NCBI GenBank assembly: GCA_002398105.1
Contig: DHCD01000095.1
Span: forward strand, 1-17,495
DNA: 17,495 bases
Direction: 5' to 3'
Source of the DNA: Syntrophomonas sp. UBA4911
Lineage (GTDB): Bacteria; Bacillota; Syntrophomonadia; Syntrophomonadales; Syntrophomonadaceae
Shown here: in pieces, positions 1 to 5,500 of the stretch
Layout of the letters: every line of letters begins with the position of its first letter
How positions within the stretch are numbered: position 1 is the first letter of the stretch
Program-made: the position numbers and the translations under genes
The notes under the pieces: generated by a model
The model's database searches: none
Told to the model about the DNA's origin: nothing
What the model saw: only the letters and a program-made list of their open reading frames with translations

Positions 1-269
1 AAACCGCCGGTCGCCAAACCATTTTACATTTTTACACATAAGTATCTACTGCCATATTTGCGTTTTTTTCTTTGCCGCCTGGCAGGTCGAATTTGTTCAC
101 GTTTCATCAAAAATAAATTCTGGGGATGATACAGAATTGCCTATTCTAAAACAACCCTTCCCTTCCTCAATTGACAACAGTTAAACACTTGGCTAGTTTG
201 AGCAGTGCCAATGTCTTGGGTGTAACTTTCTCATCCATATCATAGCTTTCAGCAAACATCATTAACTTG
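1..269. other. No confident gene; possible coding remnant
   Basis: This left edge holds no gene I can support. On the minus strand, 167-262 could encode a 31-residue peptide (MMFAESYDMDEKVTP...) with protein-like composition. It sits just behind the DUF2867 stop codon but has no clear ribosome binding site, so it may be the tail of a lost gene. The remaining bases are AT-rich with no recognisable promoter or terminator. Confidence 0.3.
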
Positions 270-773
270 TCATAGCAGGTTGTGCTTAATTAATGAATAT
301 ACGATAAATTGATGGAATGGCTTAACCGGCGCAAAATAGAGCCGCCCTCCTAAATTGTAGAATTTTACGATTGTAGTTACATAGACTTTGGAAGCATTTT
401 GATCCAATAATACCGAAAACCTGAAAACAAGGTGTTTATCATCCTTACCCATCACGATTTCATCTGAGGTTCTCTTTATTACTGTAAATATCATTGCCTG
501 AGACCCGACCGGATAATAACACTCTTTATTGATCAATGCATTCTTACCATCTGCTTTCAGCCCAAATATCCCTACGATCAAGTCTCTCGATCTCTTCAAA
601 CCAACAATCCAAGAATGAAACGACAGATCAAGGAGATCCGTCACGATCCGGTCTATGTTTTTATTTTGTGACTGGACTGATTTTTCATAGGACTCACAAT
701 AGTCAATGTCACCGAAGCCATCTGAAATAACAGAACCAGCAGGTATACAGTCTAATCTTTTGACAGAGTTCAT
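270..773 (-). CDS. DUF2867 domain protein
   Basis: This encodes about 167 residues that match the DUF2867 family from memory. The familiar parts are an N-terminal D-Y-C-E-S-Y segment, an S-W-I-V-G-L-K-R-S-R-D helix region, a G-K-D-D-K-H-L-V-F-R-F core, V-T-T-I-V-K-F-Y-N and the characteristic L-Y-F-A-P-V-K-P-F-H-Q ending. The family has no settled biochemical role; it often sits next to regulators or redox enzymes. I chose the internal ATG at 773 because GAGAGGGA lies just upstream of it, whereas an upstream start would place the coding region inside the operator at 811-832. It is divergent from tetR and is almost certainly the TetR target. No signal peptide or membrane segment is visible. 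The family call is fairly sure; the function is unknown. Confidence 0.8.
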   Translation of the reverse strand: MNSVKRLDCIPAGSVISDGFGDIDYCESYEKSVQSQNKNIDRIVTDLLDLSFHSWIVGLKRSRDLIVGIFGLKADGKNALINKECYYPVGSQAMIFTVIKRTSDEIVMGKDDKHLVFRFSVLLDQNASKVYVTTIVKFYNLGGRLYFAPVKPFHQFIVYSLIKHNLL

Positions 774-810
774 AGGCGTTCCCTCTCTACATAGATTACC
801 GGGCAAGAGC

Positions 811-832
811 AACTGTCTCACTTGAGACAGTT
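811..832. promoter_or_regulatory. TetR operator, perfect inverted repeat
   Basis: The arms AACTGTCTCA (811-820) and TGAGACAGTT (823-832) are exact reverse complements separated by two bases. This is the size and symmetry expected for a TetR-family dimer or dimer pair. The site contains the -35 box of the tetR promoter and lies at the transcription start of the minus-strand DUF2867 promoter, so binding should block both. A half-site, TGAGACAG, recurs at 908-915 and overlaps the tetR ribosome binding site. Confidence 0.8.
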
Positions 833-850
833 CTTATAATAAAGTATAAT
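822..850 (+). promoter_or_regulatory. tetR promoter
   Basis: TTGAGA (822-827), a 17-base spacer and a consensus TATAAT (845-850) point towards tetR. The -35 hexamer lies inside the inverted-repeat operator, which predicts autorepression. Confidence 0.7.
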
Positions 851-872
851 ATGCGTAACAAAACAATGTCAA
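843..872 (-). promoter_or_regulatory. Promoter of the DUF2867 gene
   Basis: Read on the minus strand, a consensus TTGACA (867-872) is followed after 18 bases by TATACT (843-848). Its -10 box overlaps the -10 of the opposing tetR promoter, so the two polymerases compete for the same bases. The operator at 811-832 lies immediately downstream, over the expected start site. Confidence 0.65.
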
Positions 873-928
873 TCCAATGGTCTTAAGTGCTACAATACGT
901 GAATGAATGAGACAGGAGGAACGCGTTA

Positions 929-1483
929 ATGATCCCTAAAGAAAATTCCATTGCCATACAATCAAAAGAGCTTTTTGCTGAAGCTTTAGTCGATCTTTTA
1001 AGGACCAAGCCATATCACAAAATCAACATTACTGAACTAGCTCAAAAAGCTGACTTGGATAGACGAACATTTTATCGGAATTTTAATTTTAAGGATGATA
1101 TTTTAGCGTATCGCATTAAAGGAATCATTGAGGAATTTCAGGAGTCGATTCATCAGCAAAAACATCTTGATGCATATATTATAGCCAAGACATATTTCGC
1201 AGTGTGTTCTCATCATGTCGACTTTTTAACGCTTTTAAGCGAGCAGGGTTTGATGATCCATCTGCTAAGCGCTTTTGATCAAGTATTGCCTTCACTTACG
1301 GAAAAATATGTCCGGAGAGCGGTGGACGAATCAGAGGATGATTTTGCTTATGTATTGTCATTTTATGCCGGGGGTTTTTGGCATTTGTCTAATAAATGGC
1401 TACAAGAGGGTATCCAGAAAACACCGGACCAGTTGGCGGCATTGGTGCCTATCGTAATGAAGCGGCTGATCATGGATATTTAA
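929..1483 (+). CDS. TetR/AcrR family transcriptional regulator
   Basis: The product is a 184-residue repressor of typical TetR length. The N-terminal helix-turn-helix (about residues 12-60) reads K-I-N-I-T-E-L-A-Q-K-A-D-L-D-R-R-T-F-Y-R-N-F, a classic TetR signature with the aromatic Y-R-N-F at the end of the recognition helix. The C-terminal half is the ligand-binding and dimerisation domain and resembles the DhaS/TetR_C_8 type. The start at 929 is fixed by AGGAGG at 914-919. It is divergent from the DUF2867 gene and shares its operator, so self-repression and control of that gene are the simplest reading. Behind it on the opposite strand is only a scrap of an RND efflux pump, a common TetR target, so its former regulon may have been larger. 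The ligand is unknown. Confidence 0.9.
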   Translation: MIPKENSIAIQSKELFAEALVDLLRTKPYHKINITELAQKADLDRRTFYRNFNFKDDILAYRIKGIIEEFQESIHQQKHLDAYIIAKTYFAVCSHHVDFLTLLSEQGLMIHLLSAFDQVLPSLTEKYVRRAVDESEDDFAYVLSFYAGGFWHLSNKWLQEGIQKTPDQLAALVPIVMKRLIMDI

Positions 1484-1485
1484 AA

Positions 1486-1656
1486 TCATATGAATTTTTT
1501 TCTTCCCAACAGCCGTTTAAGATCATACAGTAACGTGTAAACAATCGGAACAATAACCAGGATTAAAAGCGTAGAAGTAATTAATCCTCCGATAACCGCG
1601 TAAGCCATCGGTGCATACATTTCGGTTCCCGCCCCGGTCGCCATGGCACAAGTTAT
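1486..1656 (-). pseudogene. C-terminal remnant of an RND efflux permease
   Basis: The minus-strand frame reads ATGAGTEMYAPMAYAVIGG followed by L-I-T-S-T-L-L-I-L-V-I-V-P-I-V-Y and a short basic tail ending at a TGA. This is the last transmembrane helix region of AcrB/CzcA/MdtB-type RND transporters, which run to about 1000 residues. Only some 50 residues are left. Upstream the frame meets a TGA within about 15 codons and the similarity stops, so the rest was deleted. The stop lies only a few bases from the convergent tetR stop, suggesting the original tetR-pump pairing survives as a fossil. It cannot encode a working pump. The 1657-1733 stretch behind it holds only a short open frame of no clear origin. 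Confidence 0.75.
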
Positions 1657-1733
1657 CAGTCTTCAACAACGTTTTCTACATTTTTGCACCTCTTTCCAAG
1701 CATAAGCAATATCGCTTCTTGAATAATGAATGA

Positions 1734-2012
1734 TTACTGTTTCGGTTCTTCGGAGTACATAGCCAATCTTTTTATTGCCCTATACTTGCACCATTTCATA
1801 CAGTCTCCGCATTTTATGCACTTTTGCTCATTGATCACATACGCTTTCCCACGTTCTCCGCTGATCGCCCCAGCCTTGCAAGCTTTTTTACATTTGTCGC
1901 AGCTCCGGCATTCTTCAGCGTTAATCTGATACCGATAAGGAACTGTGACTGGATTTCTTTTTGGCTTCCCATCTGCATTCTTTTTGAGACGAGACAGTAT
2001 ATCCTTTAGCAT
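1734..2012 (-). CDS. Two-[4Fe-4S] ferredoxin-like protein
   Basis: The product is a 92-residue soluble iron-sulfur protein. Two cluster motifs are visible: C35-x2-C38-x2-C41-x3-C45 and C65-x2-C68-x2-C71-x3-C75, spaced like a bacterial 2[4Fe-4S] ferredoxin fold. In both, the usual proline after the fourth cysteine is a lysine. The segment A-I-S-G-E-R-G-K-A-Y-V-I-N-E-Q-K-C-I-K-C-G resembles the C-terminal ferredoxin domain of NuoF/HydB-like subunits, so this may be a free-standing version of it. The basic N-terminal 25 residues have no cluster ligands. The start at 2012 has AGAAGG seven bases upstream; longer starts lack a site. Its likely promoter is the MarR-type module at 2340-2386, which gives a leader of roughly 330 bases. 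Role by inference: electron carrier for the membrane 4Fe-4S protein at 2793-3356 or a lost partner. Confidence 0.8.
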   Translation of the reverse strand: MLKDILSRLKKNADGKPKRNPVTVPYRYQINAEECRSCDKCKKACKAGAISGERGKAYVINEQKCIKCGDCMKWCKYRAIKRLAMYSEEPKQ

Positions 2013-2041
2013 TTTGTACCTTCTTTCTTTCATTAAATAAT

Positions 2042-2308
2042 ATATACATATCCCCCAGGAACGCATCAGCGGCTTTTGTCATCAGCACCGCGTAATTGCC
2101 GCCGGCAAGCTCGCACCTCGCACACCAAAAGAAAAACCAAGTCGGGTCACCGGGTTGCAGAACCCGCTTCATTCCCTTTTTCAACGGACCCGTTCCCGCC
2201 GGTTCAGCCAATTCGTCAACGAACTGCTCGGAGCAGAACATTCCTTCGGCATCCCCGAAACTGAGCTTATGCGCTTGGAAATATCTAAGTTACAGAACGC
2301 GGGATAAA
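2042..2308. other. GC-rich island with in-register frames on both strands
   Basis: This block is clearly richer in GC than its flanks. Both strands are open in exactly antiparallel codon register. The minus frame (about 2045-2300) reads L-R-Y-F-Q-A-H-K-L-S-F-G-D-A-E-G-M-F-C-S and continues to F-L-G-D-M-Y-I. The plus frame ends F-G-I-P-E-T-E-L-M-R-L-E-I-S-K-L-Q-N-A-G at a TAA (2306-2308) located inside a hairpin. Neither has a convincing start and ribosome binding site, and I recognise neither. One strand is probably a truncated imported gene and the other its mirror. The plus frame has the better 3' end (hairpin plus T-run); the minus frame has the more natural residue composition. Confidence 0.35.
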
Positions 2309-2331
2309 CTATAACTTAGATGTTCTTTTTT
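2283..2331 (+). terminator. Possible plus-strand terminator hairpin
   Basis: ATCTAAGTTA (2283-2292) and TAACTTAGAT (2312-2321) form a perfect 10-bp stem with a 19-base loop, followed on the plus strand by GTTCTTTTTT. The stem is AT-rich, so termination may be weak. It fits the end of the plus-strand open frame that stops at 2308. On the minus strand it would be a leader hairpin of the ferredoxin transcript. Confidence 0.4.
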
Positions 2332-2339
2332 GTTGATAC

Positions 2340-2386
2340 GGAAACAATAACAGTAGCAGTCTATCACGTTTTTGTTTCCGCGTCAA
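2340..2386 (-). promoter_or_regulatory. MarR-type promoter/operator module, copy B
   Basis: On the minus strand, TTGACG (2381-2386), a 17-base spacer and TAGACT (2358-2363) form a promoter. Inverted arms GGAAACAA (2340-2347) and TTGTTTCC (2372-2379) start 32 bases apart, bracketing the -10 box. The same arms, spacing and promoter hexamers recur upstream of marR at 3899-3945, with only about 8 differences over roughly 49 bases. The module points towards the ferredoxin gene ending at 1734. Confidence 0.7.
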
Positions 2387-2472
2387 CAATTTTTTTGTTT
2401 TTGCGGGACTTAGCCATACAATACCCCGGCAATACAGAACGCTGTTATCAAGAGGTAAAATGATTTTTTGGC

Positions 2473-2515
2473 AAAAAACAGATGGCGCAACGGTCTTTCC
2501 CGCTTACCATCTGTT
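2473..2515 (-). terminator. Rho-independent terminator
   Basis: Read on the minus strand, AACAGATGG pairs perfectly with CCATCTGTT (9-bp stem; arms at 2507-2515 and 2477-2485) and is followed by a run of Ts (2473-2478). An inner CGG/CCG pairing tightens the loop. A TAA stop at 2504-2506 lies in the structure, as if a gene once ended here. It separates the marR/4Fe-4S transcript from promoter copy B. Confidence 0.7.
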
Positions 2516-2757
2516 AATTTCGGCCTTGAGCACTTGGATTACGCATGCGCTGTACGCGCCTATCGCGTTGGTCCGATGTCTGTCGGTCACTTTGTATAAT
2601 TCTTTATCATAATTTATGCCTTTTTCACCATACCTGCACTTTGGGGCTGATAGTTGACAATTTCGCCTGCAATAGCCGTAGCTAATGCTTGTCACAGCGC
2701 CAAATCATTTGGCGCGGCCGCATGGGTGGTATTTATTAATTTTATCCCCAAAAACAT
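2504..2757 (-). pseudogene. Eroded coding DNA behind the 4Fe-4S gene
   Basis: Two minus-strand frames carry protein-like sequence but no intact gene. One runs from an ATG at 2757 to a TAA at 2614 and is broken by a TGA at 2692-2694; after the TGA it reads Q-A-L-A-T-A-I-A-G-E-I-V-N-Y-Q-P-Q-S-A-G-M-V-K-K-A. The other (2504-2695) ends T-N-A-I-G-A-Y-S-A-C-V-I-Q-V-L-K-A-E-I-N-R-W right at the terminator. The position behind a NosR/NapH-like membrane protein, and a weak likeness to the A-I-S-G-A-T-Y-S-S end of FMN-binding domains, make a decayed FMN_bind gene a candidate. This is inference only. No good ribosome binding site is seen. Confidence 0.35.
2697..2715. repeat. Perfect 9-bp-arm palindrome
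   Basis: GCGCCAAAT and ATTTGGCGC are exact reverse complements around a single central C. A NotI-like GCGGCCGC follows directly. It lies in decayed coding DNA, just upstream of the in-frame TGA on the minus strand. It could be a protein-binding site or the trace of an element; there is no T-run to make it a terminator. Confidence 0.5.
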
Positions 2758-2792
2758 TATGAATAACTTCGTATAATAAGCTTTTGTAGGGG

Positions 2793-3356
2793 TTACTTTT
2801 TCAGGAATCCCGATGTTATAGCTTTCGATGGGCAATTCTTCTTGCACTTGCCGCAACGTATACATTCAATGTGGTTCGGTGTTTTATACGGTTCAATATC
2901 CATCTTACAAACACCCAGGCATACCCCGCATTTGATGCAGCTATCTTGATTGACCTCGTATTTGCCGAAAGGAAGCAGATTGCACCAACCAAGGATTGGG
3001 CCCATAGGGCACAAATATTTGCACAGCGGACGACTAATTACGATACACAACAGGGCAAACGCCACCCACCAGATTGCTAAGCCCGCATTAAATGTATGCG
3101 CTTCATTCATTGAGGTGGTAGAGTATCCGAACAGATTTGCAGCTACCATCAACCCCAGTAAGATATATTTCATGTACCTTAAGTACTTATCGCCTTTGAA
3201 ATACCGAATTTTTTTCGGGAATGGTACCTTATTCAGCAAGTCTTGCAAAAGTCCGAAGGGACATATTCTGCCGCAAAAGAATCTGCCAAATAAAACGCTT
3301 AATACAACAAAGAGGATTACCAGCGATACGGCTGAAACATTCGTTGCCACTACCAT
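2793..3356 (-). CDS. NapH/NosR-type membrane 4Fe-4S protein, short N-terminus
   Basis: This is a membrane iron-sulfur protein that would pass electrons across or along the membrane. Three hydrophobic helices (about residues 8-24, 62-78, 91-108) alternate with two C-x3-C-P motifs (C28-G-R-I-C32-P and C112-K-Y-L-C116-P). These are followed by two ferredoxin clusters (C140/143/146/150 and C165/168/171/175). The order is that of NapH, CcoG and the C-terminal half of NosR. Relatives usually carry an extra N-terminal transmembrane segment of 50 or more residues, which is missing here. GGAGG lies one base before the ATG but seven before the GTG two codons on, so translation may begin at 3350. It sits 55 bp behind marR, probably in one transcript. 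A gene for an FMN-binding or terminal partner is not intact nearby. Truncation may have inactivated it. Confidence 0.75.
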   Translation of the reverse strand: MVVATNVSAVSLVILFVVLSVLFGRFFCGRICPFGLLQDLLNKVPFPKKIRYFKGDKYLRYMKYILLGLMVAANLFGYSTTSMNEAHTFNAGLAIWWVAFALLCIVISRPLCKYLCPMGPILGWCNLLPFGKYEVNQDSCIKCGVCLGVCKMDIEPYKTPNHIECIRCGKCKKNCPSKAITSGFLKK

Positions 3357-3411
3357 GCCTCCAGCGCGCCATTCTCATATCAACGACGCCATTTTCTCTG
3401 ATGCAATAGAA

Positions 3412-3870
3412 TTATTTTTCTATCTTATCAGTCGATTTACTAACAAAAAAATCGTTAATATCAGTGAAAAACCGTAATATTGCAGCCTGCTCGTCGTCAC
3501 TGTAGTGTGCGAAAAATGACAACCACTCTTGTCTGACTTTGCTATGGAGTTTTTTATGCTCGCCATATACAGACTGTCCGCCCTCAGTCAGTCGAAAGTA
3601 AATTTCTTTGTTATTGTCCGGTTCCTGGTAGCTCTCTATTAAGCCTTTGCCTAGTAACTTTTTGCTGATTTTACTTATTCCTCCCCGGGTCAGGCTCATC
3701 TTTTCGGAAATTTTTGTTACATTGGGATGGTCAATCATACCAATACAGTCAATACAGTGTACTTCCGCCAGGCTGATTTCATCCAGCAGATCCTCTCCTT
3801 TATGCTGGAATACGTCCAGCTGCTCCTGTATTTTTATAAAAATGTCTAAGATTTTCAGCGCTTGATTCAT
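3412..3870 (-). CDS. MarR family transcriptional regulator
   Basis: This is a 152-residue winged-helix regulator of normal MarR length. The DNA-binding core spans about residues 34-100: L-A-E-V-H-C-I-D-C-I-G, then N-V-T-K-I-S-E-K-M-S-L-T-R-G-G-I-S-K-I-S-K-K-L as helix-turn-helix, and the wing with P-D-N-N-K-E-I-Y-F-R-L-T-E-G-G. Terminal helices form the dimer interface. C39 and C42 make a C-x2-C pair just before the DNA-binding helices, which could sense redox state, though no family rule proves this. AAGGAGAG stands seven bases before the ATG. It heads the transcript with the membrane 4Fe-4S gene. Its own promoter carries paired GGAAACAA arms that recur before the ferredoxin gene, so both are likely its targets. 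Confidence 0.9.
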   Translation of the reverse strand: MNQALKILDIFIKIQEQLDVFQHKGEDLLDEISLAEVHCIDCIGMIDHPNVTKISEKMSLTRGGISKISKKLLGKGLIESYQEPDNNKEIYFRLTEGGQSVYGEHKKLHSKVRQEWLSFFAHYSDDEQAAILRFFTDINDFFVSKSTDKIEK

Positions 3871-3898
3871 ACGATCTCTCCTTTTATTTTGTTAACCC

Positions 3899-3945
3899 GG
3901 AAACAATAATAATATTAGTCTATCACGCTTTTGTTTCCTAGTCAA
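3899..3945 (-). promoter_or_regulatory. MarR-type promoter/operator module, copy A
   Basis: On the minus strand, TTGACT (3940-3945), 17 bases and TAGACT (3917-3922) form the marR promoter. Inverted arms GGAAACAA (3899-3906) and TTGTTTCC (3931-3938) start 32 bases apart, about three helical turns. One lies in the promoter spacer and the other just past the start site, a layout suited to repression. It matches copy B at 2340-2386 almost base for base. Confidence 0.75.
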
Positions 3946-3999
3946 AAAAGTTCCCTGATAGGTTTTCATAAGTATAATCATCCTTTCTTGATTTTAGGT

Positions 4000-4031
4000 A
4001 AAAGAAAAAGACGCTAATTTCTCAACGTCTT
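4000..4031 (-). terminator. Minus-strand terminator
   Basis: Read on the minus strand, AAGACG and CGTCTT (4026-4031 and 4008-4013) form a 6-bp stem with a 12-base loop, followed by TTTCTTTT. It would end transcripts coming from the XRE-membrane gene or the small frame at 4183-4242, before the marR promoter. Confidence 0.55.
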
Positions 4032-4182
4032 AACCATGTTCCTATTTCGCTGACCACCAGAAATCACCTATATTATTAATATATATCGGCTATTATAGCT
4101 TGAAATTTAAGCCATAAGATTTAGATTCGTAATCTTATCCCCCCTCCCATACGAATGAATTTCGTTTCTTAATAAGTCCAGA

Positions 4183-4242
4183 TTATATATCTTGAAAATA
4201 ATATTTGCCAAGATGGTGCTTAATTTTTTCTCCAGTTGTCAT
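4183..4242 (-). CDS. Very small frame, perhaps a beheaded regulator
   Basis: A 19-residue frame (M-T-T-G-E-K-I-K-H-H-L-G-K-Y-Y-F-Q-D-I) starts seven bases after AAAGGAGGG, an excellent ribosome binding site. M-T-T-G-E-K-I-K is a usual opening of XRE helix-turn-helix proteins, after which this one diverges and stops. It may be the stub of a deleted regulator or a real leader peptide. Its start codon lies in one arm of an inverted repeat with 4294-4302. Confidence 0.3.
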   Translation of the reverse strand: MTTGEKIKHHLGKYYFQDI

Positions 4243-4360
4243 GTTGTGCCCTCCTTTATGAAAAATATAGCACTCAACAGGATTGTGGTCTATCATGACA
4301 ACTTTGAATTGCCGCAATCTATAGTTGCATCACATAAAATTTATTATAATACGGATAATT

Positions 4361-5017
4361 TTATTTTGAAGTAGGATTGTGGCTGGGATCTGACTTTCTT
4401 TCAGCAACAGCTTTTACGATTGAACCAACCGCTATTCCAATTGCGGCGCATATAATGCCTGATAAGAATCCCGTGGTATCCGGCATATTGAATTTATCGA
4501 AAGCTATCATGTTGCTCAGGCTGAATGTAAAATACGGAGCCAGCATATTCATGATACCAAAGAAAAGCAGCATGAGCCACTTAACATTGGTCCAGCCGTC
4601 GCCCTTTCCAATAAAGACGGAAATAATCAGGATGCTGATTGGTAAAACGAAATAGAATACCACAAGAGAATATCCCATTGCATCCTGATTGCCTCCAAGC
4701 CAAAAAACAACAATTGATAATACCCATATCACAAGATAGGTAATAACCAGGATCAGTTTTGAGAGCTTCTGCCTGCTTTTGACCACATCGGTACTTTGCT
4801 GTAAATATTCAACCATCTTCAAATCCTCCTTCAACAATTCGTCAAGGCTGATAGAATATAGGTTGCTTAACGCTATAACATTGACTATGTCGGGATAAGA
4901 TTTATCATTCTCCCAATTTGATATTGTTTGACGGCTTACCCCTATCTTTCCTGCAACGCTCTCTTGCGTTAATCCCGCAGTCAAGCGTGTATTTTTAAGT
5001 TTTTGTCCTATATTCAT
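4361..5017 (-). CDS. XRE regulator fused to four membrane helices
   Basis: This 218-residue protein has two parts. Residues 4-60 are an XRE/Cro helix-turn-helix (L-T-Q-E-S-V-A-G-K-I-G-V-S-R-Q-T-I-S-N-W-E-N-D-K-S-Y-P), followed by a linker. Four hydrophobic helices lie at about 87-107, 114-136, 144-164 and 183-205, and the basic tail is cytoplasmic. It should therefore bind DNA while anchored in the membrane, a design common in Bacillota and thought to couple envelope signals to transcription. AAGGAGGAG stands five bases before the ATG. It is divergent from another XRE gene at 5270. The gene is followed by about 330 bases with a terminator at 4000-4031. The target and signal are not visible in the sequence. 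Confidence 0.85.
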   Translation of the reverse strand: MNIGQKLKNTRLTAGLTQESVAGKIGVSRQTISNWENDKSYPDIVNVIALSNLYSISLDELLKEDLKMVEYLQQSTDVVKSRQKLSKLILVITYLVIWVLSIVVFWLGGNQDAMGYSLVVFYFVLPISILIISVFIGKGDGWTNVKWLMLLFFGIMNMLAPYFTFSLSNMIAFDKFNMPDTTGFLSGIICAAIGIAVGSIVKAVAERKSDPSHNPTSK

Positions 5018-5190
5018 TTGCTCCTCCTTTATCTTTTATTATGCAGCAGGAACAGAAGATGTCTATCAAATTACCTTTCCATAGAAGAAAATTGACTGTC
5101 AAAATCCTTTTACGTCAGTTAATAGTGCCTCTATGGATTTCCTTCATCATCAGCTGTGCCGGTTTTACCACTGAACTTTCATATTTGCAC

Positions 5191-5252
5191 TTGACATTTC
5201 CATTCTCTTATCGCAATATGAAGTTAACTTCTGGTGAAGTCAACTTCATATT
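5191..5252 (+). promoter_or_regulatory. Promoter and paired palindromic operator of the small XRE gene
   Basis: A consensus TTGACA lies at 5191-5196. The -10 around 5214-5220 is poor, so an activator or relaxed start is possible. Two tandem palindromes follow: GAAGTTAACTTC (5220-5231, perfect) and GAAGTCAACTTC (5236-5247, one symmetric mismatch). Together they form a 17-bp inverted repeat (5215-5231 and 5236-5252) with one mismatch. Position over the -10 and start suggests autorepression by the downstream XRE protein. Confidence 0.65.
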
Positions 5253-5269
5253 ACTAAAGGGAGGGAGTT

Positions 5270-5500
5270 ATGAAAACAAAAGTGAAAGAGCTAAGGAACA
5301 AAGCTAATCTGACGCAGCAACAGTTGGCTGACCTGGTTTACGTTTCATCAAGAACCATCATTTCTATCGAAAAAGAACAGTACAATCCTTCTCTTATGTT
5401 GGCGTATCGAATGGCAGAGGTATTCGGAACAACAGTAGAGGATTTATGCTGTTTAAAAGAAAATAAAGAATTGGAGGATAAACAACGTGAAGATTTATGA
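5270..5500 (+). CDS. Small XRE transcriptional regulator, YgzD-like
   Basis: The product is a 76-residue protein that is essentially one helix-turn-helix domain. K-V-K-E-L-R-N-K-A-N-L-T-Q-Q-Q-L-A-D-L-V-Y-V-S-S-R-T-I-I-S-I-E-K opens it and the Y-N-P-S-L-M-L-A-Y-R-M-A-E-V-F motif follows, as in YgzD/YazB-type regulators. There is no effector domain. GGGAGG sits before the ATG. Its end overlaps the next gene, a membrane protein, by 14 bases, indicating translational coupling. That pairing of a tiny XRE regulator with a small membrane protein is widespread in Bacillota. The paired palindromes at 5215-5252 are its likely operator. The tail after residue 65 is charged. Confidence 0.9.
   Translation: MKTKVKELRNKANLTQQQLADLVYVSSRTIISIEKEQYNPSLMLAYRMAEVFGTTVEDLCCLKENKELEDKQREDL

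Larger units (their letters stand above)
3946..4360. other. Intergenic region between marR and the XRE-membrane gene
   Basis: This AT-rich stretch has no full gene. It contains a minus-strand terminator (4000-4031) and a 19-codon minus-strand frame with a strong ribosome binding site (4183-4242). A 9-bp inverted repeat flanks the start of that frame (4235-4243 and 4294-4302). Nothing else is recognisable. Confidence 0.5.

Noticed and set aside
2950..3477. 175-codon plus-strand frame opposite the 4Fe-4S gene
   Set aside because: The opposite strand carries all four cysteine motifs of a known family; this frame is its shadow.
5041..5307. 88-codon plus-strand frame before the small XRE gene
   Set aside because: It runs through the promoter and operator of the XRE gene, has no ribosome binding site and no family likeness.
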